A stretch of DNA of 64,000 bases from Bacillus sp. NTK074B (GTDB lineage: Bacteria > Bacillota > Bacilli > Bacillales > Bacillaceae_B): contig NZ_JAFKOH010000002.1 in NCBI RefSeq assembly GCF_017303375.1, positions 434,001 through 498,000 on the forward strand, read 5' to 3'. The translations under genes and the position numbers were made by a program. Positions 1 through 8,299 of this stretch are shown here, piece by piece; the first letter of the stretch is position 1, and every line of letters begins with the position of its first letter. The notes under the pieces were generated by a model that did not search any database, had not been told where the DNA came from, and worked only from the letters and a program-made list of their open reading frames with translations.

Positions 1-900
1 GGTATGCTCCACCTGTACACGTGGATTAACTTCAATGAAGTAAAACTGATTATTCGCCACAAGGAACTCAACGGTACCGGCATTCACGTATTTCACATTG
101 TCCATCAGGCGGACTGCCGCTTCGCAGATATCTTCTCTCAACTTTTCACTTAACGATACAGAAGGTGCTATTTCCACTACTTTCTGATGGCGTCTTTGAA
201 TGGAGCAATCACGCTCGTATAAGTGAACGATATTACCATCTTGATCACCAAGGATCTGAACTTCAATATGTTTAGGGTTTTCCACAAATTTCTCAACATA
301 AATCTCATCATTTCCAAACGCCGCTTTGGCTTCTGATTTGGCTCGTTCATATGCTTCCTTCAAGCTATCCAGATTACGGACGATACGCATCCCGCGTCCG
401 CCTCCGCCAAGTGATGCTTTAATGATGATCGGGAACCCGTGTTCCTTCCCAAATGCAATGACTTCCTCCAATGTCTCTACAGGACCATCCGTACCCGGTA
501 TAACAGGTATATTAGCCTCTTGAGCCTGATGTCGTGCCTTAACTTTGTCACCGAACATGTTTAAATGCTCCGAATCTGGACCTACGAAATTGATCCCTTC
601 TTCTTCACAACGTCTGGCAAAATGTATATTTTCGGACAGGAAACCATATCCGGGATGGATGGCATCGACACCTGCATTTTTTGCAATTCGAATGATTCCT
701 TCAATATCTAAATAAGCATCAATAGGCTTCTTCCCTTCGCCTACTAAATACGCTTCATCTGCTTTATAGCGATGATATGCACCAGAGTCTTCCTTGCTGT
801 ATATCGCCACGGTTCGAATATTAAGTTCAGTACATGCCCTGAACACACGGATGGCAATTTCTCCGCGATTTGCTACCAGTACTTTTTTAATTTTCTTCAA
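1..900 (-). CDS. pycA: Pyruvate carboxylase, N-terminal 300 residues (cut by window edge)
   Basis: Pyruvate carboxylase makes oxaloacetate from pyruvate and bicarbonate with ATP and biotin, refilling the TCA cycle in the cytoplasm. Only the biotin-carboxylase part is inside the window. The reading frame opens with [16 protein letters not shown] (residues 7-22), the typical biotin-carboxylase start, then [11 protein letters not shown] (about 81-91) and the glycine-rich ATP-grasp loop GGGGRGM (about 165-171), and runs off the left edge without a stop. I start it at a TTG at 900, because AAAGGAGAGAG lies just upstream and the conserved VLVANRGE follows at once. In B. subtilis pycA also follows ftsW. 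The enzyme is a known target of the c-di-AMP-sensing protein DarB, whose gene is at 42415-42855. Confidence 0.97.
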   Translation of the reverse strand, partial: MKKIKKVLVANRGEIAIRVFRACTELNIRTVAIYSKEDSGAYHRYKADEAYLVGEGKKPIDAYLDIEGIIRIAKNAGVDAIHPGYGFLSENIHFARRCEEEGINFVGPDSEHLNMFGDKVKARHQAQEANIPVIPGTDGPVETLEEVIAFGKEHGFPIIIKASLGGGGRGMRIVRNLDSLKEAYERAKSEAKAAFGNDEIYVEKFVENPKHIEVQILGDQDGNIVHLYERDCSIQRRHQKVVEIAPSVSLSEKLREDICEAAVRLMDNVKYVNAGTVEFLVANNQFYFIEVNPRVQVEHT

Positions 901-960
901 TTCTCTCTCTCCTTTTAGCTATTCTTGATTGAATTTTCCAATAATGCAGTCTATTAAAAA

Positions 961-1007
961 GGGGCTGTCCCGAAAGATAGTAAAAAAGTATCTTAGGGGG
1001 CAGACCC
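961..1007 (-). terminator. Hairpin terminator after ftsW
   Basis: On the minus strand the arms GGG-CTG-CCC and GGG-CAG-CCC pair with single mismatches, the inner arms AAGATA and TATCTT pair, and a T5 run follows. It separates ftsW from pycA. Confidence 0.55.
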
Positions 1008-1042
1008 TAGACTTAGAGAGTTAGAAACTCTATAAAAGTGAC

Positions 1043-2260
1043 CTACATTTTTATACCATATATTTTTTTGCTATTATCCATATTCTCCGAAGGATAGTCA
1101 TTTTCCTTCTTGATTTTATATTTTTCTTCATATTTTACAAACATCGACACATTCACAAGGACACCCATCGACAAAGATAGCACCAATAGGGAAGAACCCC
1201 CGTAACTTATGAACGGCAGTGGAACCCCCGTGATTGGAATCAAACCTGAGACCCCTCCCAGATTGATGAAAGCCTGTATACCTATCATACAGGAGATCCC
1301 TATGGCAAGCATCGTCCCAAAGGGATCCTGACACTTCACCCCGGTATAAATCCCGCGGAGCACAATATAGGAAAGCCCGAGGATGACAAAGCTTACCCCG
1401 AATACCCCCAGCTCTTCAGCAATGATAGCCATGATGAAATCTGTTTGGGGTTCGGGTAAATAACCCAGCTTTTGGACACTCTGTCCTAGACCAAGGCCTT
1501 TCACTCCTCCGGAACCAATGGCAAGATATGAATTCACCAGATGGTAGCCTTCACCTTGGGCATATTTAAACGGGGACAGATAGGCTTCAATCCTGCTAAG
1601 CCTTTCTTTAGTGAAAATGAAGCCCCTCGCAAGATAAATGACGGGAGACAACACAATCATAAAACCGATTCCGAGGCCCGCAAGCTTAAAAAATGTCTTA
1701 TAGCTTATTCCAGAACAGGAAATGACGATCGCACCAATGGCGAATATAATTGCTGCCGTTCCGAAGTCAGGTTCTAAAAATACCAGGAAGCAAATGAAGC
1801 CTAGAAACAATAGCGGCGGTGCAAGTCCTTTATTAAAATCATCTATGTATGCCTGTTTCTTTGAGTATACGGAACCTAAATAAATAATAACGGCAAGCTT
1901 GGCGAATTCCGATGGCTGAATAGGCATGAAGCCTAAGTTGATCCAGCTCTTTGCATTGTTCACCTCATACCCGAATACATGGACCGCAAGTAACAATCCA
2001 ATGATGACGACCATCAGACTCTTGATGATCTTACCGACTTGAAAGGCTTTGTACGGGAACCATGCTGCAATTGTAAAGGCAATGAAACCTATAATGATAT
2101 TAACCATCTGTCGCTTATAAAAATGATCGCTATCCCAGCCAAAACGTTCAACGGCCATGACCATACTGGCACTATAGATCATGACAAGGCCAAATAAACA
2201 TAGAAAAACATAGACAGCGATTAATGAGTAATCATAGGACTTTGCTATTTTTTTAATCAT
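1043..2260 (-). CDS. ftsW: Cell-division peptidoglycan glycosyltransferase FtsW
   Basis: FtsW is a SEDS-family polytopic membrane enzyme that polymerises lipid II into septal glycan strands, working with a class B penicillin-binding protein. The 405-residue product has about ten hydrophobic segments and family landmarks: QPSEFAKL (about 115-122), the loop GLGLGQSVQKLGYLPEPQTDF (about 255-275) with the conserved aspartate at about 274, and GVPLPFISYGGSS (about 345-357). The ATG at 2260 follows AAAGGATTG. Related family members are RodA and SpoVE; the position between ylaN and pycA matches B. subtilis ftsW and decides the name. It has its own hairpin terminator and is cut off from ylaN by another. 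Confidence 0.95.
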   Translation of the reverse strand: MIKKIAKSYDYSLIAVYVFLCLFGLVMIYSASMVMAVERFGWDSDHFYKRQMVNIIIGFIAFTIAAWFPYKAFQVGKIIKSLMVVIIGLLLAVHVFGYEVNNAKSWINLGFMPIQPSEFAKLAVIIYLGSVYSKKQAYIDDFNKGLAPPLLFLGFICFLVFLEPDFGTAAIIFAIGAIVISCSGISYKTFFKLAGLGIGFMIVLSPVIYLARGFIFTKERLSRIEAYLSPFKYAQGEGYHLVNSYLAIGSGGVKGLGLGQSVQKLGYLPEPQTDFIMAIIAEELGVFGVSFVILGLSYIVLRGIYTGVKCQDPFGTMLAIGISCMIGIQAFINLGGVSGLIPITGVPLPFISYGGSSLLVLSLSMGVLVNVSMFVKYEEKYKIKKENDYPSENMDNSKKIYGIKM

Positions 2261-2329
2261 GACATTTCAATCCTTTTTTTCTTATATCATTTTCTTCTTT
2301 CTGTAACATTGACTGTAATTAACAAAAAA

Positions 2330-2362
2330 ACTCAAACAACAGTTCTATGTATTGTTTGAGTT
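2330..2362 (-). terminator. Hairpin terminator after ylaN
   Basis: Minus-strand hairpin with an 11-bp stem (AACTCAAACAA / TTGTTTGAGTT) followed by a T7 run. Confidence 0.85.
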
Positions 2363-2374
2363 GTCATGACTATT

Positions 2375-2656
2375 TTACTTTTTTGTAAATGCTTCATGAA
2401 GGGCAGAAAGTTGTCTTTCCAAAGAATCAATCAGATCTTTTCCATCTTGATCATCCACTAGTCCCAACCGGACGGCAAATTCTATTTCACGGGATAATCC
2501 GAACATCTGGGTATCCAATACTTCCTCATAGAGAGGGCATTGGGGCATCGTTAAATTATCCATTTGAACTTTAATTAGTTGTAGTATCTTTTCTGCGTCG
2601 GCCTTTAATAGCTCATAGGCTTTTTCTCGATGATTAATTGTCATTTCTGACGCCAC
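2375..2656 (-). CDS. ylaN: YlaN family protein
   Basis: Small cytoplasmic DUF1507 protein of 93 residues. The stretches [18 protein letters not shown] (about 8-25) and [19 protein letters not shown] (about 40-58) are the family hallmarks; the protein is all alpha-helical and compact. YlaN homologues have been reported to act in iron homeostasis through the repressor Fur; that role is family knowledge, nothing in this locus shows it. I start it at GTG 2656 because GGGGGGATC lies six bases upstream; an in-frame ATG at 2644 is the alternative. It is followed by a strong terminator and is probably transcribed with the upstream glsA region. Confidence 0.93.
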   Translation of the reverse strand: MASEMTINHREKAYELLKADAEKILQLIKVQMDNLTMPQCPLYEEVLDTQMFGLSREIEFAVRLGLVDDQDGKDLIDSLERQLSALHEAFTKK

Positions 2657-2868
2657 AGTGATCCCCCCATTCCGAACAAATAACCTTCCTGTCTTAAAAT
2701 TTTATCGTTAAATCCGAGAAATTGCAAGAAAAATAAGTGTTCTGCCCGGGATTCAATGACAAAATTTCGAACGATTATTTTAATGGAATCAAGGGTCATT
2801 AAGCCATAAGGTTTTGATTCTTTGGTAGGCCTTGTTATTTCCCGCTGAGAAGTTAAAAAATACTCCAT
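2641..2868 (-). CDS. Possible small protein between glsA and ylaN
   Basis: An open frame of 75 codons exactly fills the gap between glsA and ylaN, overlapping each by 16 bases. Codons look like those of neighbouring genes, and the predicted product is basic with an aromatic-rich C-terminal half ([14 protein letters not shown], about 44-57). I do not recognise a family. The start ATG at 2868 lies in the glsA stop region with only a weak ribosome binding site; an in-frame ATG at codon 24 is the other choice. It may be a genuine translationally coupled peptide or simply a chance open frame carrying the ylaN binding site. Confidence 0.3.
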   Translation of the reverse strand: MEYFLTSQREITRPTKESKPYGLMTLDSIKIIVRNFVIESRAEHLFFLQFLGFNDKILRQEGYLFGMGGSLWRQK

Positions 2869-3776
2869 GAATATTCATCACTGAGCATCTGAAGCAGCTT
2901 TAATCCTGCACTGCTGTTACCGACATCATCCAAGGCAGGTCCAAAAATTCCGATCCCGCACTTACCAGGTACAGATCCCATGATGCCCCCTGATACTCCA
3001 CTTTTGGCAGGGATCCCGACTTTTATGGCGAACTCACCTGATGTATTATACATGCCGCATGTTACCATAAAGGTTTTACACACTCTTGCCACATCCCTGG
3101 TAATCACTTCACGGCCGCTTTCCGGGTCAATTCCATCATTGGCGAATACCGCACCCATCTTTGCGAGATCAACACAACTCATTTCGACGGCACATTGCTT
3201 TGTGTAGAGCACGAGCAGATCTTCAACATTCCCTGTAATCACACCATGCTGCTTCATGAAATAACAGAGCGATCTGTTGAGGTTGGCCGTTTGCAACTCT
3301 GAGTAGGCCACGTCTTCATTATATGAGACCGTTTCTCCCGTCATATGGTTGATGAATTCAATGAGTCGCTGCCACTTTTCCGTTCCGGTGTTACCTTTAA
3401 TCATGTTTGTCACTGCCAGTGCACCTGCATTGATCATTGGATTAAGTGGTTTTGATGGCTTATGGGTTTCCAGTTTTGCTATGGAATTGAAGGGATCACC
3501 TGTGGGCTCCATCCCAACTCTGGAAAATACATAATCTTCCCCATAATCCATTAAGACTAGTGCCAGGGTAATGACCTTCGAAATGCTTTGAAGTGTAAAT
3601 TTCTTTAAATGATCCCCTGCGTAACAGGAGTGATTATCCAAGGTATAAATGCTGATTGCCAGGTCATTGGGGTTTTGATCCTTCAATGCCGGTATGTACT
3701 CCGCCACCTTCCCTTCAGCTGCAGAGGGTCTTGCTTTTTCGACTAATTCTTCCAACCATTCCTGAGTTTTTATCAT
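2853..3776 (-). CDS. glsA: Glutaminase
   Basis: Hydrolyses glutamine to glutamate and ammonia. At 307 residues it is the usual bacterial glutaminase length and belongs to the serine beta-lactamase-like fold: the active-site pair S64-x-x-K67 lies in FTLQSISKV, and the motifs PMINAGAL (about 113-120) and SGVSGGIMG (about 260-268) are present. The position next to ylaN and ylaL matches B. subtilis ylaM (glsA2). The ATG at 3776 is preceded by AAAGGAGCTGTTGGATAA. Two overlapping cre-like boxes lie about 50-75 bases upstream, which would suit carbon-dependent control. Confidence 0.95.
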   Translation of the reverse strand: MIKTQEWLEELVEKARPSAAEGKVAEYIPALKDQNPNDLAISIYTLDNHSCYAGDHLKKFTLQSISKVITLALVLMDYGEDYVFSRVGMEPTGDPFNSIAKLETHKPSKPLNPMINAGALAVTNMIKGNTGTEKWQRLIEFINHMTGETVSYNEDVAYSELQTANLNRSLCYFMKQHGVITGNVEDLLVLYTKQCAVEMSCVDLAKMGAVFANDGIDPESGREVITRDVARVCKTFMVTCGMYNTSGEFAIKVGIPAKSGVSGGIMGSVPGKCGIGIFGPALDDVGNSSAGLKLLQMLSDEYSWSIF

Positions 3777-3827
3777 TTATCCAACAGCTCCTTTTGTCCT
3801 ACTTATAGTTTCCCTATTTTCGTTCAT

Positions 3828-3850
3828 TGAAAACGCTGAAAATGCTTTCA
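3828..3850. promoter_or_regulatory. Two overlapping cre-like CcpA boxes
   Basis: TGAAAACGCTGAAA (3828-3841) matches the cre consensus TGWAARCGYTWNCW at 12 of 14 positions and TGAAAATGCTTTCA (3837-3850) at 13 of 14, though the latter lacks the central CG. They lie between the divergent glsA and ylaL. Confidence 0.4.
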
Positions 3851-3915
3851 CCTGAATGTGACAAACCTTGTTTGAACATATATACTATTATTATCAGCGA
3901 GAGGAGGAATCTGAA

Positions 3916-4413
3916 GTGGAAAGCATCATACCGATAAAAGGGAAAGTGAAATTTCCGATTACATTGGATTCGGGAGTTTGGATATTTGATGATCGAAAAG
4001 TGGATTTAACTACATATTTTGATAATACAACAGAAAAAGTTGATGAATTAGAAGAATATACAAAAGCAGTTTCCAAGCATTGGTCAAGGGAGATTCAAGA
4101 AGGGGCAACCTATCCCCCTACTTTGAAGACCGAGAAGAAATACGAGAAGGAGAAAATCCTTAGCGGGACGTTCGCCATTCCGTTTTCTCCATTCCTTAAA
4201 AACGCAGAGCCTCATCCTGGGGCAGTGACTATCGTGATTGAAACAATAAACGGGGATCATGCTCTGGACATAATTCAGGCAGATCAGCTATTGATCGGAT
4301 TCTCAAAAGACGGTAAGCCACTAAGGGAAAACGGTCCTGTCCATATTTTTTATATGGATGGTTCGAATAGAGAGCATCCCATAACGGATGTCAGGGCATT
4401 TAGAGTGGAATAA
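3916..4413 (+). CDS. ylaL: YlaL family protein
   Basis: Product of 165 residues, recognised by its position between the glutaminase and PhoH genes in the yla cluster and by its opening ESIIPIKGKVKFPITLD. No membrane segment, signal or catalytic motif is visible; the protein is acidic and probably cytoplasmic. Function is unknown. I start at GTG 3916 because GAGAGGAGGAA ends seven bases before it; a longer frame from 3868 would add 16 residues without a ribosome binding site. It runs opposite to its neighbours and ends at a strong two-way terminator. Confidence 0.8.
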   Translation: MESIIPIKGKVKFPITLDSGVWIFDDRKVDLTTYFDNTTEKVDELEEYTKAVSKHWSREIQEGATYPPTLKTEKKYEKEKILSGTFAIPFSPFLKNAEPHPGAVTIVIETINGDHALDIIQADQLLIGFSKDGKPLRENGPVHIFYMDGSNREHPITDVRAFRVE

Positions 4414-4415
4414 CA

Positions 4416-4463
4416 GATATGAAAAAACCGGTTCAGGAACATCTGAACCGGTTTTTTCATATC
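4416..4463. terminator. Bidirectional terminator between ylaL and phoH
   Basis: A 21-bp perfect stem (arms 4416-4436 and 4443-4463) with T6 on each side serves convergent ylaL and phoH. Confidence 0.93.
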
Positions 4464-4492
4464 TTATAATTGTGTTTTCGATACGTAATTTT

Positions 4493-5821
4493 TTATAATA
4501 TATCCGCAGCAAGCTGAGCCAAGCCTGATCTTTCACCCTTCATCAACTTCACATGTCCAGCTAATTTTTGATCCTTGAACCTTTCTACAACATACGTTAA
4601 GCCATTGTTATATTCATCCAGGTAAGGATGATCGATTTGAGCCGGATCCCCCATTAAGACAATTTTACTTCGCTCCCCTACGCGGGTCAGAATCGTTTTC
4701 ACCTCATGTTTTGTCAGGTTCTGGGCTTCGTCTATGATGATATATTGATCCGGTATGCTTCTGCCTCGAATATATGTCAATGCTTCCACCTCGATCGATC
4801 CCATACCAGCAAGAATATCATCAAGTTCGCCTGGTTTCTTTGTATTGAACAAGTATTCGAGGTTGTCATAAATCGGCTGCATCCAAGGTCGTAATTTTTC
4901 TTGTTTTTCCCCCGGAAGATAACCGATATCTTTCCCTACAGGGACGATTGGTCGTGCAACGAGTAATTTATTGAATTTATTGAAATCCTCTGTCTGCAAA
5001 AGGCCCGCTGCAAGAGCCAGAAGCGTCTTTCCTGTACCTGCCTTCCCTATCATTGTCACCAGTGAAATATCATCTCTCAATAATAACTCTGTTGCCATTG
5101 TCTGTTGGACATTCCGAGCTTTAATTCCCCACATATGTTCTTGATCATAAACCAGTTTTTTCACTTTTAGCCCACTTGAATCTACCATTCCGAGAGCTGA
5201 AGCCGAACTTCCGAGGGCATCTTTCATGATGAGGAACTGGTGGGAATAAAATCGCTGTTTCGTTATATCAGTAAGCGTCAATTCCCCTTTATCATAAAAT
5301 TTATCAAGGAATTCTCTTTCTGTGTATAGTTCAACGAACCCCGTGTATATATCATTCACTTCGACAACTCTGTCACTAAGGAAATCCTCCGCTTGTAACC
5401 CCAGAGCATCTGCCTTTACCCGGACAAGGGTATCTTTACTGACAAGGATGACCGATTTCCCATCCTTCTTTGCCTCTTCCTCAAGTGAAAGGTTTTTAGC
5501 TACTGCAATAATCCGATTATCGTTTGTTTTCTCTACAAATATATCCTGAAGCTGCTGAAAGGAGCGGTGATTCAGTTCAATTCTTAATGACCCTCCTGTA
5601 TAGAGAGGGATTTTTTCATGGAGCTTTCCTTCTTGCCGTAAATTATCTATCAGCTTCGATACATGTCTTGCGTTTCTTCCGATTTCATCCATATAACGCT
5701 TTTTGGAGTCCACTTCTTCTAAAACGACTGCAGGTATAACCACCTCATTATCCTGGAAAGAAAAGATGGCTTGTGGATCTTGTAATAAGACATTGGTATC
5801 TAATACATAAATTTTATTCAA
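4493..5821 (-). CDS. phoH: PIN domain plus PhoH-type ATPase (PhoH2/YlaK)
   Basis: A 442-residue fusion of an N-terminal PIN ribonuclease domain (about 1-150) and a PhoH RNA-helicase-like ATPase. The PIN acids are visible at D8 (VLDTNVLLQD), E36 and D101 (TNDNRIIA). The ATPase carries Walker A GKAGTGKT (259-266) and Walker B IIIDEAQN (361-368). PhoH2 proteins studied in other bacteria unwind and cleave RNA; that activity is inferred here. The gene corresponds to B. subtilis ylaK. It starts at ATG 5821 and stands alone, with a terminator shared with ylaL. Confidence 0.93.
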   Translation of the reverse strand: MNKIYVLDTNVLLQDPQAIFSFQDNEVVIPAVVLEEVDSKKRYMDEIGRNARHVSKLIDNLRQEGKLHEKIPLYTGGSLRIELNHRSFQQLQDIFVEKTNDNRIIAVAKNLSLEEEAKKDGKSVILVSKDTLVRVKADALGLQAEDFLSDRVVEVNDIYTGFVELYTEREFLDKFYDKGELTLTDITKQRFYSHQFLIMKDALGSSASALGMVDSSGLKVKKLVYDQEHMWGIKARNVQQTMATELLLRDDISLVTMIGKAGTGKTLLALAAGLLQTEDFNKFNKLLVARPIVPVGKDIGYLPGEKQEKLRPWMQPIYDNLEYLFNTKKPGELDDILAGMGSIEVEALTYIRGRSIPDQYIIIDEAQNLTKHEVKTILTRVGERSKIVLMGDPAQIDHPYLDEYNNGLTYVVERFKDQKLAGHVKLMKGERSGLAQLAADIL

Positions 5822-5999
5822 ATCGATGCCTCCTGCTCCTGATTTCTAATTACTATTGTATGTAGCCAATGATGTTCCGGTTATTCCCAGCTACTCAAAT
5901 AGGACGGCCCGTTTCTTAAAATATATGAATAAACGTATAAAGATAGAAGAAAATTACACAATAAGAAAAGATATTGATTCTAAATCGGGAGGTATTCAC

Positions 6000-6602
6000 A
6001 TGTCTAAGCTCATCTCTCTTCTAATGGTAACCATCATCCTCGGAGCTTGTGCCAATAAAAATGAGGTCGGGTATAAAAATGATACGAACAGCAAAAACAA
6101 TAAACCGATTACAGTTCAAGACAGCAATATTCAACAGGTGAAACGAAAGTCAGGACAACAAATCTCCAAGCACCTTGTGGAACTGACGACCAGCGTACCG
6201 GATGTGAAGGATGCAACGGCTGTCGTGATCGGCAAGTATGCATTTGTAGGGATTGACATCGATTCCGATGTTGAGCGTTCACAAGTCGGTTCAATTAAAT
6301 ACTCTGTCGCAGAAGCACTCCAAAATGATCCGTACGGTGCAGAAGCCATGGTCATTGCCGATCCTGACCTTTATGCCCGCCTGAAAGAAATCAGTAAAGA
6401 TATTCAAAGAGGCGAGCCTGTTCAGGGGATCATGAATGAATTGTCCGATATATCCGGAAGATTGATGCCTGAAATCCCTAAATCGTTAAAGCAAACAGAT
6501 CCTGAAAATGCCCCGAATGAACCTAAGAAAAAAATGAATAACGCGAAAGAAAAACAGCTTAGAAAAGAGCAAGAAGATCAAACATACAACAAAATCGATT
6601 AA
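6000..6602 (+). CDS. ylaJ: YhcN/YlaJ family sporulation lipoprotein
   Basis: Lipoprotein of 200 residues: a short hydrophobic signal ending in the lipobox LGAC (Cys17) is followed by a lysine/asparagine-rich linker, then the YhcN/YlaJ domain (about 45-150) with VPDVKDATAVVIGKYAFVGI and its valine-rich beta strands, and a charged tail. Members of this family are made in the forespore and found in the spore, where they aid germination; the family link is solid, the role here inferred. I start at ATG 6000, which follows GGGAGG with good spacing, rather than at an in-frame ATG 48 codons earlier that would destroy the signal peptide. Confidence 0.9.
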   Translation: MSKLISLLMVTIILGACANKNEVGYKNDTNSKNNKPITVQDSNIQQVKRKSGQQISKHLVELTTSVPDVKDATAVVIGKYAFVGIDIDSDVERSQVGSIKYSVAEALQNDPYGAEAMVIADPDLYARLKEISKDIQRGEPVQGIMNELSDISGRLMPEIPKSLKQTDPENAPNEPKKKMNNAKEKQLRKEQEDQTYNKID

Positions 6603-6620
6603 ACAAGCTTATAAAATTAG

Positions 6621-6666
6621 AAAAAGCCATGAAAAAGCTTAAGTATCTAAGCTTTTTTCATGGCTT
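6621..6666. terminator. Bidirectional terminator
   Basis: Stem AAAAGCCATGAAAAAGCTTA paired with its near-perfect complement around the loop AGTATC; it serves ylaJ and the convergent flavin-reductase-like gene, whose stop lies inside it. Confidence 0.85.
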
Positions 6667-7102
6667 CTATTACTTGACGATCCAACCGGTCAGCGGCCGT
6701 TTTATCATACGTCTTCTCATAGGCGGGCTCTGTGGAGATTTTCGAACCATAAAACATGACATCCCTCACTTCACGAATGACAAGTTGAACAAGAGTCAGC
6801 TTTAAAGGCACTCCAGAAAGACTTTCCAGTGAAACTCCTGCTTTACCGGCAATCGAATACGTTGATTCATTTGCGATTAAATTGACAACCACAAGTGGAT
6901 TATCCTTTATATTCTTTACAATTCTCGAACGTTGGTCAACAGCAAATAACAATGTCTGTTCATCTTTGGCAAGAATCCACGATATCGCACTGACATTGGG
7001 TCCATTCGTTTCATAGTCGACCGTTGATATCGTCACAAACCGCTCTGATTGCAGCTCATCAAATAATGCAGGAATTAAGCTGGGTTCGACCTGGTTAGCC
7101 AT
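6647..7102 (-). CDS. Pyridoxamine 5'-phosphate oxidase-like FMN-binding split-barrel protein
   Basis: Product of 151 residues with the split-barrel pattern of the pyridoxamine phosphate oxidase/general stress protein 26 group: FVTISTVDYETNGPNVSAISW (first two strands), LLFAVDQRSRIVKNIKDNP (flavin phosphate contact region) and VVVNLIANESTYSIAGKAG. The exact substrate cannot be read from sequence; it may be an F420- or FMN-dependent reductase. I start at ATG 7102, seven bases after AGAGGGGGGA; an upstream ATG would add 15 residues without a site. A near-perfect cre box lies 22 bases upstream of the start. Confidence 0.8.
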   Translation of the reverse strand: MANQVEPSLIPALFDELQSERFVTISTVDYETNGPNVSAISWILAKDEQTLLFAVDQRSRIVKNIKDNPLVVVNLIANESTYSIAGKAGVSLESLSGVPLKLTLVQLVIREVRDVMFYGSKISTEPAYEKTYDKTAADRLDRQVIEAMKKA

Positions 7103-7123
7103 AAAATCCCCCCTCTGGCGTAT

Positions 7124-7137
7124 TCTAAACGCTTTCA
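7124..7137 (-). promoter_or_regulatory. cre-like CcpA box before the split-barrel flavoprotein gene
   Basis: Minus strand TGAAAGCGTTTAGA matches cre TGWAARCGYTWNCW at 13 of 14 positions including the central CG. It lies just upstream of the start codon, a position that usually blocks transcription in high glucose. Confidence 0.55.
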
Positions 7138-7280
7138 TTTCTAACACTATTCATCTTGATTATACTATATCAAATATATATGTTAAAAGCATACCGGAAA
7201 GTTTAATAAAGCGTTTGACTATACTACATGATATACTAATGAGACTAGACTTATGATAAGAATAGATAGAGGTGTACGCG

Positions 7281-7481
7281 ATGAGAGTAAAATGCGCTTT
7301 ATGTGAAGTAATTGAAAATATTGATGATTATTCCTTACAGGCCAAAAAGCTGCGAAACAGACCTATTCACACATATATGTGTGATAAATGCCACGAACGG
7401 ATCAAAGAGAAGACGGAAGATCGTGTCTCAACTGGAAATTTCAAATTTTATCGTTCTCCCAAAATTGAAGATGACTTCTAA
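7281..7481 (+). CDS. ylaI: YlaI, small zinc-ribbon protein (DUF2197)
   Basis: A 66-residue protein with two CxxC knuckles, CALC (about 5-8) and CDKC (about 36-39), joined by LQAKKLRNRPIHTYM, the signature of the YlaI/DUF2197 family. The four cysteines probably hold one zinc ion. Function is unknown. I choose ATG 7281, nine bases after AGAGG; a GTG three codons upstream overlaps the binding site. The 3' end overlaps the start of the next membrane-protein gene by 11 bases, so the two are translated together. Confidence 0.9.
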   Translation: MRVKCALCEVIENIDDYSLQAKKLRNRPIHTYMCDKCHERIKEKTEDRVSTGNFKFYRSPKIEDDF

Positions 7482-7914
7482 ACAAATCTTTAAGGGATTT
7501 GTCATCGGCCTTATATCCGGTACCCTATTAGGGCTGTTCCTCAGAGGGATGCAAACATTGACCGGGATTAAGGTATACGTACTATTGCTAAATGTCGATT
7601 TCATCCCGATGTTTACTTCAAAAAGTCTGCCTGAATGGCTGGAATTTTCATTTCATTTGGCCATATCCTGTGTAATCGGTACGATCTTTGTTTACATACT
7701 GGAAAAACAGAATGTCACAAAAAAGGGGTCATGGATTCTTTCCCTTATTTTATCCTTCCCTACTTTATTCCTTTATTTTCCCTTATCGTATCTTGCCGTA
7801 AAGGATGTACCTGGTTTATTCGATAGCACAGCCATACTAATTTGGGCTGTTGGCCATATTCTATATGCCCTGAGTCTACCTGCCCTGTATATACCGTTGG
7901 TCAAAGCGAAATAA
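7471..7914 (+). CDS. Small integral membrane protein, unrecognised
   Basis: Product of 147 residues with four hydrophobic segments (about 5-25, 55-75, 88-108, 118-140), short loops and a basic N-terminus, so an integral membrane protein with both ends likely in the cytoplasm. The start ATG 7471 overlaps the end of ylaI by 11 bases and lacks a clear ribosome binding site, suggesting coupled translation. I do not recognise the family, though the topology is like that of the uncharacterised YqhR-type proteins. It ends at a strong terminator shared with ylaH. Confidence 0.72.
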   Translation: MTSKQIFKGFVIGLISGTLLGLFLRGMQTLTGIKVYVLLLNVDFIPMFTSKSLPEWLEFSFHLAISCVIGTIFVYILEKQNVTKKGSWILSLILSFPTLFLYFPLSYLAVKDVPGLFDSTAILIWAVGHILYALSLPALYIPLVKAK

Positions 7915-7922
7915 AAATAGAA

Positions 7923-7960
7923 AAAATCTGCAGCCCCTTCTTATCGGGACTGCAGATTTT
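7923..7960. terminator. Bidirectional terminator
   Basis: Stem AAAATCTGCAG-CCC / GGG-CTGCAGATTTT with one mismatch and a T8 run on the plus strand; lies between convergent genes. Confidence 0.9.
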
Positions 7961-7967
7961 TTTTAGC

Positions 7968-8276
7968 TTAAAACGTGCCTTTTTTCTTTTCATTCGTCAA
8001 GCGGATCTTATATATTATTAAAATCAGGGCCGCTACCACTAATCCCTCAGCTACAGGCAAAAAGATGCCAAGAAACGTAAGGACAGTACATCCCAGAATA
8101 AGAAAAGTATAAATCAAAATGGATTTCATTACTGGCAGTTTCTTTGCAAAACCGAGCTTATAAACTAAGATTGAGAGCCCCACTATGGTTATATAAAGCA
8201 ACCACATACCCATTTCCGCGTTTTGATCAACACGGTAAAGGGATGCGAAAAAGGACAAACGCTCCGTTACATCCAT
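7968..8276 (-). CDS. ylaH: YlaH-like membrane protein
   Basis: A 102-residue protein with three hydrophobic segments (about 23-41, 50-69, 72-90), an acidic N-terminus and a basic tail, recognised as the YlaH family by context just downstream of typA and by [19 protein letters not shown]. It sits 23 bases after the typA stop, so the two are probably one transcript. In B. subtilis ylaG (typA) and ylaH have the same arrangement. The function of YlaH is unknown. Confidence 0.85.
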   Translation of the reverse strand: MDVTERLSFFASLYRVDQNAEMGMWLLYITIVGLSILVYKLGFAKKLPVMKSILIYTFLILGCTVLTFLGIFLPVAEGLVVAALILIIYKIRLTNEKKKGTF

Positions 8277-8299
8277 TTCCTACTCCCCCTTCACTTAGT

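Noticed and set aside
326-523. Plus-strand open frame of 65 codons
   Set aside because: Lies antisense inside the clearly coding pycA frame.
6109-6355. Antisense frames in ylaJ
   Set aside because: Shadow of the lipoprotein gene.
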